Assembly: GCF_004168585.1 (NCBI RefSeq)
Contig: NZ_PGVH01000033.1
Coordinates: forward strand, 72,591 to 136,590
Source: Shewanella sp. OPT22
Lineage (GTDB): Bacteria; Pseudomonadota; Gammaproteobacteria; Enterobacterales; Shewanellaceae
DNA length: 64,000 nucleotides
Direction of reading: 5' to 3'
Shown: positions 33,280 through 43,463 of the stretch, piece by piece
How positions within the stretch are numbered: the stretch's first letter is position 1
Layout of the letters: each line of letters starts with the position of its first letter
The notes under the pieces: model-generated
Told to the model about the DNA's origin: nothing
Seen by the model: only the letters and a program-made list of their open reading frames with translations
Databases searched by the model: none
Made by a program: the position numbers and the translations under genes

Positions 33280-33987
33280 TTAGAAACTAAATGTACGAGA
33301 AACAGTAAAGATCACACGTGCCTTCGTTTCGTCCTGATGATTAATCGACGTATCTTCAGCTGAAATGTCAAAGTCGAAACCTTTATAATTAGTCAGGTAA
33401 GATACTTTGAAATGGTCGTATGATTTGTTGTTGTTACCCCAAGGCCATTTTGCTTCATCAAATGAATATGAATAGTTGTAAGTAAGCTTAAGGCTATGGC
33501 CATCAGCAACTTCAAAAGTATGCGCCAATGTCGTAACAATATGCTCTACATCATAACCAAAATAATCCCAAGCATACGCTGCACGAATATTGGAAACACC
33601 CATGTCTGAAGTAATGTCTAACTGTGAGTAAACTTCGTTATAGTTTAAGTCAGAAGCTGCGCTTTCACCGTAATAAGTATATACAGAGATACCAGCGTCA
33701 AGGCCGAATGTATCATTAAGTTGAGTGTATTTACCTACGTACGCATCCCACTCTACATCAGTACCAAAACCATTAAAGCCAACGTTAGAAGCAAAAGTAC
33801 CAATATAAATACCATTATCCCAACCGTAATCTAAGCTGCCTTGGAGAGCTGCTTCATTTTCAGTTTGGCTATAACCGTTATAGCTGTAGTTTGATGTAGC
33901 AGTAATGGTAGAGCTCGCACCAGCAAGTACAGAAGTTGATAGACCCAAAGCGAAAAGGGTACCTAGTGCGATAACTGTGTTTTTCAT
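33280..33987 (-). CDS. TorF-family putative outer-membrane porin
   Basis: 235 residues. Signal peptide MKNTVIALGTLFALGLSTSVLAGA, then a beta-barrel pattern: STITATSNYSYNGYSQTENEAALQGSLDYGWDNGIYIGTFASNVGFNG, and the terminal aromatic signature ARVIFTVSRTFSF for outer-membrane insertion. Matches the TorF (Gcw_chp) family. Between the MarR and BCCT genes; it may be the outer-membrane entry port for choline or betaine. It may share transcripts with the upstream BCCT gene through a hairpin at 34021. Confidence 0.88.
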   Translation of the reverse strand: MKNTVIALGTLFALGLSTSVLAGASSTITATSNYSYNGYSQTENEAALQGSLDYGWDNGIYIGTFASNVGFNGFGTDVEWDAYVGKYTQLNDTFGLDAGISVYTYYGESAASDLNYNEVYSQLDITSDMGVSNIRAAYAWDYFGYDVEHIVTTLAHTFEVADGHSLKLTYNYSYSFDEAKWPWGNNNKSYDHFKVSYLTNYKGFDFDISAEDTSINHQDETKARVIFTVSRTFSF

Positions 33988-34020
33988 TTTAATATTCCAT
34001 TTTATTATTTGTGTACTGTC

Positions 34021-34040
34021 GCACCAGCCAAGGCTGGTGC
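34021..34040. terminator. Palindromic hairpin between BCCT and porin genes
   Basis: GCACCAGCCAAGGCTGGTGC is a perfect palindrome (arms of 9 or more bases) between two minus-strand genes. Lacks a T-tract, so it may be an attenuator or mRNA-stabilising element giving different levels of transporter and porin. Confidence 0.5.
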
Positions 34041-34068
34041 TCAGTGACTTATCTTTATTGATATAAGG

Positions 34069-35286
34069 TTAATTCGAGTGAGTTAGCTTTGAATAATCAA
34101 GCGTGTTTTCTGCTGGAGAACTCTTAATCTCTTTAACTGTTTTAAAGTGCTTGAGTAGGATGAAGCAGAAACAGCCAAATAAAATGCCAATTGCTAATGC
34201 ACCTACCCACTGAATTTGTAGGAAATCCAGTTTAAATAGTGCAGTCAGTGCAGCCAGTAACACGAAGTTACCGATGAAGTATTTCAGCTTACCAAAACGC
34301 TTAACCGTTAGGTTTAAGTTATCGGTATAAAGACGAATGAGTGAATCCAACGAGTTGATCACAAATGTAATACCCACAACGACCATAGCAAGGTTAACGA
34401 TGCCAGTAGTATCGATGCTGTTAGCACTGAAGTAGTAAAGAATGGTGAACCAAATAGCAATTGGGATTGATGGGTAAATCATCATTGCAATGAATACTTG
34501 GTAAGCTTTCATGCCGCCAACAAAGCGAGAGGTAAACTGACCGATCATGATGCTCCAAGCAAACCACCAGAATAGATAGAACTCGTGGTAATCGTTCATC
34601 GGTAAAACGAATTCATGAATGTTTCCGAAGTAACCGCCAAGCTGACCGAAAGTATTAGCAAATTCAGACAGGCTGTTTTCAGCCGGTAGGAAAGCCGTAA
34701 TCCACATAAATACGATCAGGCCTAAGAACAACCAAGTACTGCCTAAACTTAAGTAGCGAACGTATTGAATGCTGGTGCTTGAATAGACTGCTACACCAAT
34801 AACAGCAAGTACAATTAAGTAGAAGCTACCAATAACGGTCTCGCCATCACCGATTTCAGGTAAATACCAAGGTAAATTGATAAGCAGTAAGTAAGCCGTA
34901 AATGCACAAGTACCAATAATAACTAAGTTATTAATGAACTTAACAACACCGATTTCAAAAAACTTAACTCTTGGCTCAATAACACAAAAGTAGAAGCACG
35001 TTAAAAAGTAAAAGCCCCAGATCAAAAATGCCCAAAAACCAAACTCAATAGCGAGTGGGTTGGTAAATGAGTATTCAGGACTTGTAGCATGATCAGCGTA
35101 CCCTGCAAACTCGGTCAGCGGGAACATGATCAAGCCCACATCTAGGCCTGAAGTAAATAGAATTGCGATAAAGGTGTAAGTGCGGGCAGGGGTGACACCG
35201 ATGCAGCGCACATTACCCCAACGGAATAAAATGATTGCGATACAAGCGAAAGTGAAAATAATCCCCATTGAAAGCCAAGTCGTCAT
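34069..35286 (-). CDS. BCCT-family transporter, compact form (choline/betaine/carnitine)
   Basis: 405 residues with about ten hydrophobic segments; typical BCCT carriers have 500 or more residues and 12 helices. The family signature region is recognisable as YLFWWFAWSIMIGQFTSRFVGGMK (compare WWxxWxPFVGxFIARISRG). Early helices (FRWGNVRCIGVTPARTYTFIAILFTSGLDVGLIMFPLTEF) match the BCCT start but with a shortened N-terminus and no long C-terminal osmosensor. Placed in a betaine synthesis cluster it probably imports choline with sodium or proton. Confidence 0.85.
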   Translation of the reverse strand: MTTWLSMGIIFTFACIAIILFRWGNVRCIGVTPARTYTFIAILFTSGLDVGLIMFPLTEFAGYADHATSPEYSFTNPLAIEFGFWAFLIWGFYFLTCFYFCVIEPRVKFFEIGVVKFINNLVIIGTCAFTAYLLLINLPWYLPEIGDGETVIGSFYLIVLAVIGVAVYSSTSIQYVRYLSLGSTWLFLGLIVFMWITAFLPAENSLSEFANTFGQLGGYFGNIHEFVLPMNDYHEFYLFWWFAWSIMIGQFTSRFVGGMKAYQVFIAMMIYPSIPIAIWFTILYYFSANSIDTTGIVNLAMVVVGITFVINSLDSLIRLYTDNLNLTVKRFGKLKYFIGNFVLLAALTALFKLDFLQIQWVGALAIGILFGCFCFILLKHFKTVKEIKSSPAENTLDYSKLTHSN

Positions 35287-35761
35287 TATTGACCCCCAAA
35301 TGTAGCTAAGTTGATATCCATGTAAGACCTATTTTTTATTAATATATTTAAGTACTCATGCAAATGAAATCACACATTCTGATTCATTATCTGAACTGGA
35401 ACACCGTAATGTGCTCATCTATCAAACCAGAATGATTCAGATTACATCTGAACGAGTATTTACAAGCAGTAATCTGCTGATTATTTCAGTCAAATAAACT
35501 TTATCTTCAAAGGACACTCTGTTTTACAACAGGCTGCTTTAGCAGGCGGTTCTTCTAACAACAGGACTTTAGTAAACATTGGACATGACGAGGTCATTAC
35601 CCAATGCTTAGTAAAATCAGGCTTAAAGTTATTATTGATTGTTTCAACGATTTTTATGACGAATGGCGTTATACCAAACTCAATAAAGGTCAGTTGTGAC
35701 CCGATTGATATGCTTTCTGTTGTTCCCAATTTATGGAAACAACAGAAAAGGCATTTAAAAA
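35287..35761. other. Intergenic region between betA and BCCT genes
   Basis: 475 bp. Holds a hairpin 35713-35750 (CTTTCTGTTGTTCCC pairing with GGAAACAACAGAAAAG) just after betA, likely its terminator or an attenuator, and the promoter of the transporter gene. A 79-codon TTG-initiated frame on the minus strand (35729-35490) starts inside the hairpin with no ribosome-binding site and is not called as a gene, though its Cys-rich end (ACCKTECPLKIKF) is curious. Confidence 0.5.
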
Positions 35762-37450
35762 TTAATTTACGACCCGCTTAGGCATTTGTTCACGTTGCTT
35801 GATTTGCCAATCCGTTCCTAATCGAACGTCAACATTGGCCGCTGCTAAAGGTGTTTTACCTAAAATAAAATCAGCGGCTTTTTCAGCAACCATAATCGTC
35901 GGCGCATTTAAGTTACCGTTCGGAATCGTCGGGAAGATTGATGAATCCACCACCCGTAATCCGTCGATGCCAATAACCTTGGTTTCAGGGTTAACAACTG
36001 CCATATCATCGGTGCCCATTTTGCACGAACAAGATGGGTGATAAGCTGACTCAACAAATTCACGCACGAAGGTGTCAATTTCTTCATCCGTTTGAACCGC
36101 TAAGCCCGGCTGAATTTCTTCACCACGATACTCGTCCATTGCTGGCTGATTGATGATTTCGCGAGTCAATCGCACACAAGCTCTGAAACCTTCAATGTCT
36201 TCCTGTTCAGTCAGGTAGTTAAACTGAATTTTTGGCGCCACTTTTGGGTCAGCTGAAACTAACGTGACTGCACCACGGCTTTTCGGCTTGTTATGTCCAA
36301 TATGTACTTGGAAACCATGCCCTGCAAACGCTTCTTTACCGTCATAACGCATTGCTGCTGGTAAAAAGTGATACTGAAGATCAGGAAACGCCAAGTTCGC
36401 TTTCGAGCGAATAAAGCCACACGATTCAAAGTGGTTGGTCGCACCTAAACCAGACTTGTTCAAAATCCAGCGAGTACCTATCCCCAGTTTGCTTAAAGGG
36501 TCCAGCTTGCCGTTTAATGAAATTGGCTGCTTACATTTAAATTGGAAGTAAAACTCTAAATGATCTTGCAGGTTTTGGCCGACACCTGGTAAGTGATGCT
36601 TCACTTCAACACCGGCATTTTCAAGCACGTCTTTATCGCCAATACCTGAAAGCTGCAAAATGTGTGGAGAACCCACAGAACCCGCTGACAATACAACTTC
36701 TTTACTTGCAAAAACTGATACTGTTTTGCCTTTGCGTTGATACTCAACACCTTTAGCTTGCTTGTCTTCAATCAGTACTTTATTCACTAAAGCATGAGTG
36801 ATGACGGTCAAATTTTCACGCTTCATTGCAGGGCGAAGGTAGGCATTTGACGTTGACCAACGCACACCATTTTTAATGGTCATGTGCATCGGGCCAAAGC
36901 CTTCTTGTTGAGCGCCGTTATAGTCTTGAGTTTCTAGGTAACCTGCATCTTTACCCGCATCGATAAATGCTCGGTAAAGTGGGTTTTTCATCTCATTACC
37001 GTTATTTACAGCAAGCTCACCTTGCTTACCACGGTAGTCATCACCATCAAACGCCCACGTTTCAGCTTTTTTGAAATAAGGTAAACAGTGCTGATAATCC
37101 CAGCCTGTTGCGCCGTGGTTGGCCCACTCATCAAAATCCATTGCATGACCACGAACATAAACCATGCCATTAATGGATGAAGAACCACCTAATACCTTAC
37201 CGCGAGGGCAGTGCATTCTACGGTTATCAAGGCCAGTTTCAGCTTCAGTTTCAAACTGCCAAGCGTATTTTTTTGTGTTCATTGGAATCGAAAGCGCCGT
37301 TGGCATTTGGATAAAAATGCTTTTATCGCTGCCGCCGGTTTCCAATAGCAACACGGAATTATTTGGATCTTCAGATAAGCGGTTTGCTAGTACGCAACCC
37401 GCTGAGCCTGCACCAACAATGATGTAATCATACTGCTGTTGTTGAGTCAT
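35762..37450 (-). CDS. betA: Choline dehydrogenase
   Basis: 562 residues from the ATG at 37450, 8 bases after AAGGA; a longer upstream frame overlapping betB is unlikely. GMC oxidoreductase: FAD motif [34 protein letters not shown], the GMC signatures [22 protein letters not shown] and [18 protein letters not shown], and the catalytic end [57 protein letters not shown]. Oxidises choline to betaine aldehyde at the membrane. Ten bases after the betB stop, third gene of betI-betB-betA. Confidence 0.97.
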   Translation of the reverse strand: MTQQQQYDYIIVGAGSAGCVLANRLSEDPNNSVLLLETGGSDKSIFIQMPTALSIPMNTKKYAWQFETEAETGLDNRRMHCPRGKVLGGSSSINGMVYVRGHAMDFDEWANHGATGWDYQHCLPYFKKAETWAFDGDDYRGKQGELAVNNGNEMKNPLYRAFIDAGKDAGYLETQDYNGAQQEGFGPMHMTIKNGVRWSTSNAYLRPAMKRENLTVITHALVNKVLIEDKQAKGVEYQRKGKTVSVFASKEVVLSAGSVGSPHILQLSGIGDKDVLENAGVEVKHHLPGVGQNLQDHLEFYFQFKCKQPISLNGKLDPLSKLGIGTRWILNKSGLGATNHFESCGFIRSKANLAFPDLQYHFLPAAMRYDGKEAFAGHGFQVHIGHNKPKSRGAVTLVSADPKVAPKIQFNYLTEQEDIEGFRACVRLTREIINQPAMDEYRGEEIQPGLAVQTDEEIDTFVREFVESAYHPSCSCKMGTDDMAVVNPETKVIGIDGLRVVDSSIFPTIPNGNLNAPTIMVAEKAADFILGKTPLAAANVDVRLGTDWQIKQREQMPKRVVN

Positions 37451-37460
37451 CTTGGTATCC

Positions 37461-38921
37461 TTAAAATGGGCTTTCAAGCTTTTCCATACCCACATAAACC
37501 GACTTGATTTGGGTATAGGCTTTTAGCGTTTCGGTCCCGTTTTCACGGCCGATACCTGACATTTTGTAACCACCCACTGGCATTTCGGCAGGAGAAGCAC
37601 CGAAAGCGTTAATCCAGCAAATACCCGCATCAATTTGATGAATAACACGATGAGCACGAGTGATGTCTTGAGTGAATACGCCAGCTGCTAAGCCCAACTT
37701 GGTGTCATTGGCTCTAGAGATAACTTCAGCTTCATCACTGAACTTAAGCAGTGACATCACAGGGCCAAAAATCTCTTCTTTAACGATGGTCATCTCGTCT
37801 TGGCAGTTGCCAAAGATGGTTGGTGCGACAAAGGCACCGTTTGGCGCATTGTCTGGAGATAAAGCTTTACCACCGCAAAGGAGCTCAGCACCTTCTTCAA
37901 CGCCAATTCGAATATAATCAAGCACTTTTTGCTGATGAGCTTTAGAAATAAGCGCACCAAAGTTGGTGTCTTCATTCAGCGGATCGCCACACACGATGTT
38001 ATCGTTAGTTCTTTGTACTAGACGCTCAACATAGGTTGAGTAAATTGATTCGTGAACAAAAACACGAGTACCGTTGGTACAGATTTCACCTTGGGTATAG
38101 AAGTTACCTAACATCGCAGCAGAAACGGCATTATCAATGTCAGCATCATCAAATACGATAAGCGGAGATTTGCCGCCCAATTCCATGGTCACGTCTTTTA
38201 ATGTGCTGGCCGCAGCAGCCATAACTTTTTGGCCTGTGCCCACTTCACCAGTAAAAGAGACTTTAGCGATATCAGGATTGGTGGTTAACCAAGCCCCCAC
38301 TTTGCCATCACCGTGTACAACGTTAAATACGCCATCTGGTACGCCTGCTTGAGTGAATATTTCAGCAAGTTTAACTGCACCTAGTGGTGTTTCTTCTGAT
38401 GGTTTGAAAATCATCGCATTACCTGCAGCTAATGCAGGTGCTGATTTCCAACACGCAATTTGTAACGGGTAGTTCCAAGCACCGATACCTGCGCAAATCC
38501 CTAAAGGCTCGCGGCGAGTGTAATAAAAGTCGCCGCCTACGGTTTGTTGTGAGCCTTCAATCGCTGAGGCTAACCCTGCGAAAAACTCAATAGAATCGGC
38601 ACCTGTTACTACGTCAACGACTGACGCTTCTTGCCATGGCTTTCCGGTATCAATGACTTCAACACGAGCAAGCTCATCATTATGTTGGCGAAGCAACTCA
38701 ACAGCTTTTAATAAAATCCGGCTGCGTTCCATGCCTGTCATTGCAGACCACTGGTCAAAACCTTGTTTGGCACTTTCAATCGCTGCTTGCTGAACTTTCT
38801 CGTCAGCAACTTCAACTTGGTAACTTACTTCACCCGTGGCTGGGCTGATAACATCAAAAACTTCACCTGTTTCATTTGAAACAGCTTTACCATGGATATA
38901 GTTACGATAAACGGTGGACAT
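37461..38921 (-). CDS. betB: Betaine aldehyde dehydrogenase
   Basis: 486 residues, the exact family size. NAD-dependent [53 protein letters not shown], catalytic Glu in [18 protein letters not shown] and catalytic Cys in [12 protein letters not shown], ending [21 protein letters not shown]. Converts betaine aldehyde to glycine betaine, the osmoprotectant. Seventeen bases after betI on the same strand. Confidence 0.97.
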   Translation of the reverse strand: MSTVYRNYIHGKAVSNETGEVFDVISPATGEVSYQVEVADEKVQQAAIESAKQGFDQWSAMTGMERSRILLKAVELLRQHNDELARVEVIDTGKPWQEASVVDVVTGADSIEFFAGLASAIEGSQQTVGGDFYYTRREPLGICAGIGAWNYPLQIACWKSAPALAAGNAMIFKPSEETPLGAVKLAEIFTQAGVPDGVFNVVHGDGKVGAWLTTNPDIAKVSFTGEVGTGQKVMAAAASTLKDVTMELGGKSPLIVFDDADIDNAVSAAMLGNFYTQGEICTNGTRVFVHESIYSTYVERLVQRTNDNIVCGDPLNEDTNFGALISKAHQQKVLDYIRIGVEEGAELLCGGKALSPDNAPNGAFVAPTIFGNCQDEMTIVKEEIFGPVMSLLKFSDEAEVISRANDTKLGLAAGVFTQDITRAHRVIHQIDAGICWINAFGASPAEMPVGGYKMSGIGRENGTETLKAYTQIKSVYVGMEKLESPF

Positions 38922-38938
38922 TAATTCTCTCCGGGAAT

Positions 38939-39520
38939 CTAACGAAGGCGCTCGGAAATATAGCGCTTACATAATTGCTCAGCTTCTTTAAAGGCTTCTT
39001 CCGGCTTGGCTTGAAGGGCACTTCTAAGCCAAAAACCATCAATCATTGCTGCGGTTTGTTTGGCAGCATCAATGGCATCATTTTTTTCTAAAGCCTGAGC
39101 GAAGGAATATTGCAGGTTAGTGACTAACCTCTGATTGTTAACTTTTTGTAGGCGAGCCAGTTGAGGCTCATGCATGGCTTGCGCCCAAAAGCTTAACCAT
39201 GTCTTTGTAGCTGGATTTGAACATTGTAAATCGGTGAAATTAGCTTCAACAATGGCAAACAAACGTTGTTGCGGTTCAAGCTTTTTATTTTGAACCCTAA
39301 TCAATAATGCGTGTTTGAGATTATCCAACAGGTATCTTTGCGTGGCTTCAATCAAGCCTTGCTTGCCATCAAAGTAATGGCTGATCAGTCCCGACGATAT
39401 ACCAGCAATCGAGCTGATAGTCTTGATGGTTGTGTGATGAAGGCCATGTTGATCAACTGAGATGAGTGTTGCGTCAATGAGATCTTGTGTTCTTTTTGCT
39501 TTTATTTCACATCGCTGCAT
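38939..39520 (-). CDS. betI: TetR-family repressor of the betaine operon
   Basis: 193 residues. TetR N-terminal [59 protein letters not shown], the BetI form with [19 protein letters not shown]. C-terminal choline-binding domain with [14 protein letters not shown]. First gene of betI-betB-betA and directly downstream of a perfect BetI-type palindrome at 39549. Confidence 0.95.
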   Translation of the reverse strand: MQRCEIKAKRTQDLIDATLISVDQHGLHHTTIKTISSIAGISSGLISHYFDGKQGLIEATQRYLLDNLKHALLIRVQNKKLEPQQRLFAIVEANFTDLQCSNPATKTWLSFWAQAMHEPQLARLQKVNNQRLVTNLQYSFAQALEKNDAIDAAKQTAAMIDGFWLRSALQAKPEEAFKEAEQLCKRYISERLR

Positions 39521-39548
39521 AACTGAAATTTTGTTTTCTCAAAGATTG

Positions 39549-39562
39549 ATTGAACGTTCAAT
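39549..39562. promoter_or_regulatory. betI: BetI operator
   Basis: ATTGAACGTTCAAT, a perfect 14-bp palindrome (extended TGATTGAACGTTCAATTA), 29 bp before the betI start. It fits the known BetI site pattern ATTGAxxGTTCAAT, so choline-relieved repression of betIBA is likely. Confidence 0.8.
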
Positions 39563-39648
39563 TAATATGTATGGTAATGATTCGTACACGAACTATCAAG
39601 CTAAATGTGATCTAAAGCACCTAACCATAAACTTCTTAAGATTTTATT

Positions 39649-39745
39649 CGTGCCCATATTTGTCACTCTACATCGTTGCAATTTCTCGCCATAGCGATTG
39701 CTATGACTCGTCATTCCGCTTTGTATTGCGCTAAATCTGAACACG
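39649..39745. repeat. Possible partial cruciform element (stem B part)
   Basis: CGTG-x-ATTT (from 39649) pairs weakly with AAAT...CACG (to 39745). The inner hairpin CATAGC-GATT-GCTATG (39690-39705) followed by a CATTCCGCTTTGTATTG stretch resembles stem B of the element at 45495 (ATTTAG-AATAA-CTAAAT followed by GTTCCGCTTTGTTATCG). No terminal repeats remain. Lies in the 375-bp gap between betI and the Cys-rich gene. Confidence 0.35.
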
Positions 39746-39895
39746 ATAATTTTCAAAGAAGTTATCGTCAGATGCTTTGCCCTGTTCCATTCTCTTTCCA
39801 AAGTGATCATTAATGTAAAAATATTGCTCATTGGAAATGTTCACATCTCCAGCAAAAACAATTAGAATGCCCGTCCCTGATTTATTGAGCATTTT

Positions 39896-40282
39896 ATGCG
39901 TATTACTTTTTTTGCATTAATGGTTATCACTTTATTATTTGCTGTGTACATAGAAAAAAGCACGGTAAATACGACTGTTGTGATGAACGTTGATTTTGCA
40001 AAAACGTTTTCGGTTAAAGCCAATGATCAAATGCATTCAAAAGAACGTGGTCAAACTGCCGAGCGGCATACGGCTGAAAAAGAAGACAATTGCTGTGATG
40101 TTGATTGCTGCGATTCAAACTGTATTTGCATTGCAAATGCCTGCTCACCGTTTGCCTCTGTCACTGCTAATGTTCGTTCTACTCAAGTCGTGTTTTCCAT
40201 TGAGTCTGTCTATGACCAGCGTTCAGAAAGCCCAACGTTTATTTCCAATTCCCATTATCGCCCTCCAAGGGTTACCTCATAA
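39896..40282 (+). CDS. Small exported Cys-rich protein upstream of TonB receptor
   Basis: 128 residues. N-terminal membrane or signal segment (MRITFFALMVITLLFAVYIE), a polar linker and a dense Cys cluster: DNCCDVDCCDSNCICIANAC (eight Cys in 20 residues). Cys clusters like this in small proteins next to metal-type TonB receptors (CopL/DUF2946-like context) suggest metal binding in the periplasm. The receptor gene starts 72 bp downstream on the same strand. Confidence 0.72.
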   Translation: MRITFFALMVITLLFAVYIEKSTVNTTVVMNVDFAKTFSVKANDQMHSKERGQTAERHTAEKEDNCCDVDCCDSNCICIANACSPFASVTANVRSTQVVFSIESVYDQRSESPTFISNSHYRPPRVTS

Positions 40283-40354
40283 GAGTTAATGCACCTAACC
40301 AGTTTTCTTTTTAGAGCACTCTTAAATTGAGTGTAAATAAGTTGTGAGATAACA

Positions 40355-42316
40355 ATGCTTTTTAAGTCAAAAAATAAAGTGGCAGCAGTGCTGTTGCTAC
40401 CATCGTTTGCGTATGCGAGTGACAATCATGAACATCATCATGAGCATGATGAATCGTCTGTTGAAACCATTCAAGTCAGCGCTTCGCGTTTAGGGCGAGT
40501 AGTCACCGAGTCTGCCACGAGAACTGAAATTATTAACGGCGAAGAAATACAAGAAAAAGCGCTCATGCGTCCCGGTAATATTTCTATGCTTGTTGCTGAA
40601 ACAGGCGGTGTGCGTGTACAGACAACTTCTCCCGCTTTGGGGAGTGCGAATATTCGTCTTCAGGGTTTATATGGTCGCTACACTCAGTTATTAAGTGATG
40701 GCTTACCACTCTACGGTGCTCAAACTGCTTCTATTGGTTTATTGCAAATACCGCCTACAGACTTAGCCAATGTAGAGATCATTAAAGGTTCTGCTTCATC
40801 ACTTTATGGCGGCTCAGCACTGGGTGGAGTGATTAACTTAATCTCACGCACACCTTCTGATGAGTTTGAAGGAGAAGTGCTCGTTAACTTGACCTCAAAA
40901 GATGGTCAAGATGTGACGTCTTATTTTGCCGCACCGTTAACGGACGAATTAAGTGGTTCAGTTACGGCAGGTATTCACCACCAGAGTACAGAAGACTTAG
41001 ATAATGATGGTTGGATTGACTTAGCGGGTTACGAAAGAGGCAGTATAAGACCTCGCCTATATTGGCAGGGTGAAGATGGTGACAACCTTTACGTAACACT
41101 GGGAGTGATGAAAGAGCAGCGCCGTGGTGGAACATTGGATAATGCTACTTTAAGCGATGGTCGTTCATTTCAGCAAAATCAAGACACGCTAAGAAGTGAT
41201 TTAGGTTTTGTTTATGATCGTTCGTTGACAGAATCAGCGAGCCTGAACATCCGTGGTGCTTCTATGCTACAAAACCATGAACACCAATATGGTGATGTAT
41301 TTGAAGACGATAGCCACAAGAGTTATTTAATTGAATCAAGTTACTCTGACTATTCAGACGACATGTCTTGGTTAATCGGCGCAGCTTTTCAGCAAGAATC
41401 CTTCGATTCAGAGACTTTCTCAGAGTTTAATTATTCCTATAAAGCACCGGGTATATTTTCACAGCTGGATTATGAAGTGAGCGACGAAGTTTCGGCATCA
41501 CTTAGTGCACGAACAGATTGGCACAGTGAATATGGTACCCAGGTTAGCCCTCGTGTTTCAGTGCTCTACCAACCGAGTAACTGGACGTTAAGAGGAGCTT
41601 ATGGCAAAGGTTATTATGCGCCAACACCATTTATTGAAGATATAGATGAAGTAGGGTTGTCTCGTTTATTGCCGCTTGAAGACTTAGAAGCTGAGCAAGC
41701 GACAACGGCATCAGTGGACATCAGTTATATTACTGGCGACCTAGAAACGAGCGTGACTTTGTTTTCTTCTGACGTTGAAAACGTGACAGAGTTAGAGCAA
41801 GTAACAAATAGCTCATCAAATAAAACAGTTCGAATCGTAAATGCAGAAGGTGAAAGCAAGATCCGAGGGGCTGAGTTATTGCTGCGCTATCGTTGGAATG
41901 ACATTAAGTTTACAGGCAGTTATTTGTATACCGATGCTACAAAGCTGGGCAATAACAATAGCAACCGAGTTCCTTTAACACTCACGCCAGAGCACTCTGC
42001 TGGCCTTGTGGTGATGTGGGAAGAGCATGGCAGCCATCTATTAGGGTTTGAAGCATATTACACAGGGACACAGCATTTAGAAAATAATCCGTACCGAGAA
42101 AAAAGCGATGCTTACTGGCACCTAGGGCTGTTAGGTCAAATTACCGTTGGTCGAATTAGCCTATTCTTGAATGCAGAAAACCTGTTGAATGTTCGTCAGA
42201 CGAAAGAGGATTCATTGCTGCTGCCAACTCAAGCACCAAGCGGGCGTTGGACGACGGATATCTGGTCTCGAAACGATGGCTTTACGGTTAATGGAGGCAT
42301 TCGTTTTAAGTTTTAA
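40355..42316 (+). CDS. TonB-dependent outer-membrane receptor with His-rich N-terminus (metal uptake candidate)
   Basis: 653 residues. Signal peptide (KNKVAAVLLLPSFAYAS), then DNHEHHHEHDESS, a His/Asp-rich metal-binding-like segment, and the TonB box-like VETIQVSASRLGR. Plug domain: EIINGEEIQEKALMRPGNISMLVAETGGVRVQTTSPALGSANIRLQGLYGRYTQLLSDGLPLYG, KGSASSLYGGSALGGVINLISR. Ends in the outer-membrane signature GGIRFKF. The His-rich start and Cys-rich neighbour point to zinc or copper rather than ferric siderophores; substrate is inferred. Confidence 0.9.
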   Translation: MLFKSKNKVAAVLLLPSFAYASDNHEHHHEHDESSVETIQVSASRLGRVVTESATRTEIINGEEIQEKALMRPGNISMLVAETGGVRVQTTSPALGSANIRLQGLYGRYTQLLSDGLPLYGAQTASIGLLQIPPTDLANVEIIKGSASSLYGGSALGGVINLISRTPSDEFEGEVLVNLTSKDGQDVTSYFAAPLTDELSGSVTAGIHHQSTEDLDNDGWIDLAGYERGSIRPRLYWQGEDGDNLYVTLGVMKEQRRGGTLDNATLSDGRSFQQNQDTLRSDLGFVYDRSLTESASLNIRGASMLQNHEHQYGDVFEDDSHKSYLIESSYSDYSDDMSWLIGAAFQQESFDSETFSEFNYSYKAPGIFSQLDYEVSDEVSASLSARTDWHSEYGTQVSPRVSVLYQPSNWTLRGAYGKGYYAPTPFIEDIDEVGLSRLLPLEDLEAEQATTASVDISYITGDLETSVTLFSSDVENVTELEQVTNSSSNKTVRIVNAEGESKIRGAELLLRYRWNDIKFTGSYLYTDATKLGNNNSNRVPLTLTPEHSAGLVVMWEEHGSHLLGFEAYYTGTQHLENNPYREKSDAYWHLGLLGQITVGRISLFLNAENLLNVRQTKEDSLLLPTQAPSGRWTTDIWSRNDGFTVNGGIRFKF

Positions 42317-42420
42317 TGACTCGTTTTAGCTAAGAGTTATTTAAACTTTTTAACCTGTTGAGCAACTCACTTATGGTGCAGTTGCTCATCTTTTCTTACT
42401 TAAGACTAAAAGCACAGTTT

Positions 42421-43383
42421 TTACGTCTTAGACTCTATAGCAAAACGTTTTCTAAACTCAGTCGGGGTTAAACCGTATTCTCTAAGGAATACTTTTCTGA
42501 ACGCACTGACGTCTGAATAACCGACTTGATAAGCAATTTCGGATATTCCCTTTTGAGTTAACTCAATTAAATGGCAAGCGTTGTGAAGGCGCAGCTTTTG
42601 TAAGTACTGAATAATCGTTAATTCAGTGGCACTTAAAAATCGCCTTTGTAGGGTACGTGTACTCACAAAGTAAGTCGCAGCCGTTGTTTCAACACTTATT
42701 GGTTGAGCGTAATGCTCATCAAGAAAGTGCTGAACGTGCAAAACCAGCTCATCACCGTGATTCATCTTCGGGGTGAACTGTTGATAAAACCTCTGTTCAC
42801 GAAAACCGTTATCGATAACCATTTCTTTTGATAAACGCTGCGCTATGACAGGTGATGAAAATAATGAAATAATTTCAAAGGTTAAATCAAGCCAAGCCAT
42901 ACGCCCGCCCGCCGTAATAATACTGCCTTCGTTGATGAGCATGGCATTAGTGTCGAGTTTTACTTTAGGAAACTCATTTTTAAATGATTCTGTAAGTCGC
43001 CAATGTGTGGTGCAAAATTTATTATCAAGGAAGCCACCACGAGCAAGGATAAATGCCCCAACACAGGCTGAGGCGAGAATTGAACCTTGTTTGTGCATGA
43101 CTGAAAGGTATTGGTTTAAGTTGGTATTCTGTGAGGTATAGAAGTCATCACTAATGCAAGGCGGTAATACAACCACTTGATTATTTCTATTGAAGTCGAG
43201 GGTGTTTAACACTTCTATTGCAACGTCAAACGTGACTTGAAGACCGGATTGCTGGCAAATTTCATTGGCTACCGACATCGCTTCAAAAAGACCATGAACG
43301 GCAGACTGACTGGCCGTTGGGTAGTTAATAACACTAACAGAGATATTTTTCACTTTAATAAAGTTGTCGTATTTGGCCTGCAA
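42421..43383 (-). CDS. GlxA-family AraC-type transcriptional regulator (DJ-1/PfpI N-domain)
   Basis: 320 residues. N-terminal DJ-1/PfpI-like domain (ISVSVINYPTASQSAVHGLFEAMSVANEI, GSILASACVGAFILARGGFLDNKFCTTHWRL with the nucleophile-elbow Cys ACVGAF) and C-terminal AraC pair of HTH (ISVETTAATYFVSTRTLQRRFLSATELTIIQYLQKLRLHNACHLIELTQKGISEIAYQVGYSDVSAFRKVFLREYGLTPTEFRKRF). Divergent from the cysteine hydrolase at 43464, its probable target. Confidence 0.93.
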   Translation of the reverse strand: MQAKYDNFIKVKNISVSVINYPTASQSAVHGLFEAMSVANEICQQSGLQVTFDVAIEVLNTLDFNRNNQVVVLPPCISDDFYTSQNTNLNQYLSVMHKQGSILASACVGAFILARGGFLDNKFCTTHWRLTESFKNEFPKVKLDTNAMLINEGSIITAGGRMAWLDLTFEIISLFSSPVIAQRLSKEMVIDNGFREQRFYQQFTPKMNHGDELVLHVQHFLDEHYAQPISVETTAATYFVSTRTLQRRFLSATELTIIQYLQKLRLHNACHLIELTQKGISEIAYQVGYSDVSAFRKVFLREYGLTPTEFRKRFAIESKT

Positions 43384-43463
43384 GGTGTCATTTTAGACTC
43401 TCGTTGAATCAATTGAAAGCGCACATAATAGCGTCATCAAATGAAACATCAGAGAACACCACA

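Noticed and set aside
35490-35729. 79-codon minus-strand frame with a Cys-rich end between betA and the BCCT gene
   Set aside because: Starts with TTG inside a hairpin that probably ends betA transcription, with no ribosome-binding site; not convincing as a gene.
39601-39831. 76-codon minus-strand frame upstream of betI
   Set aside because: Overlaps a probable repeat-element remnant and has no ribosome-binding site or family resemblance.
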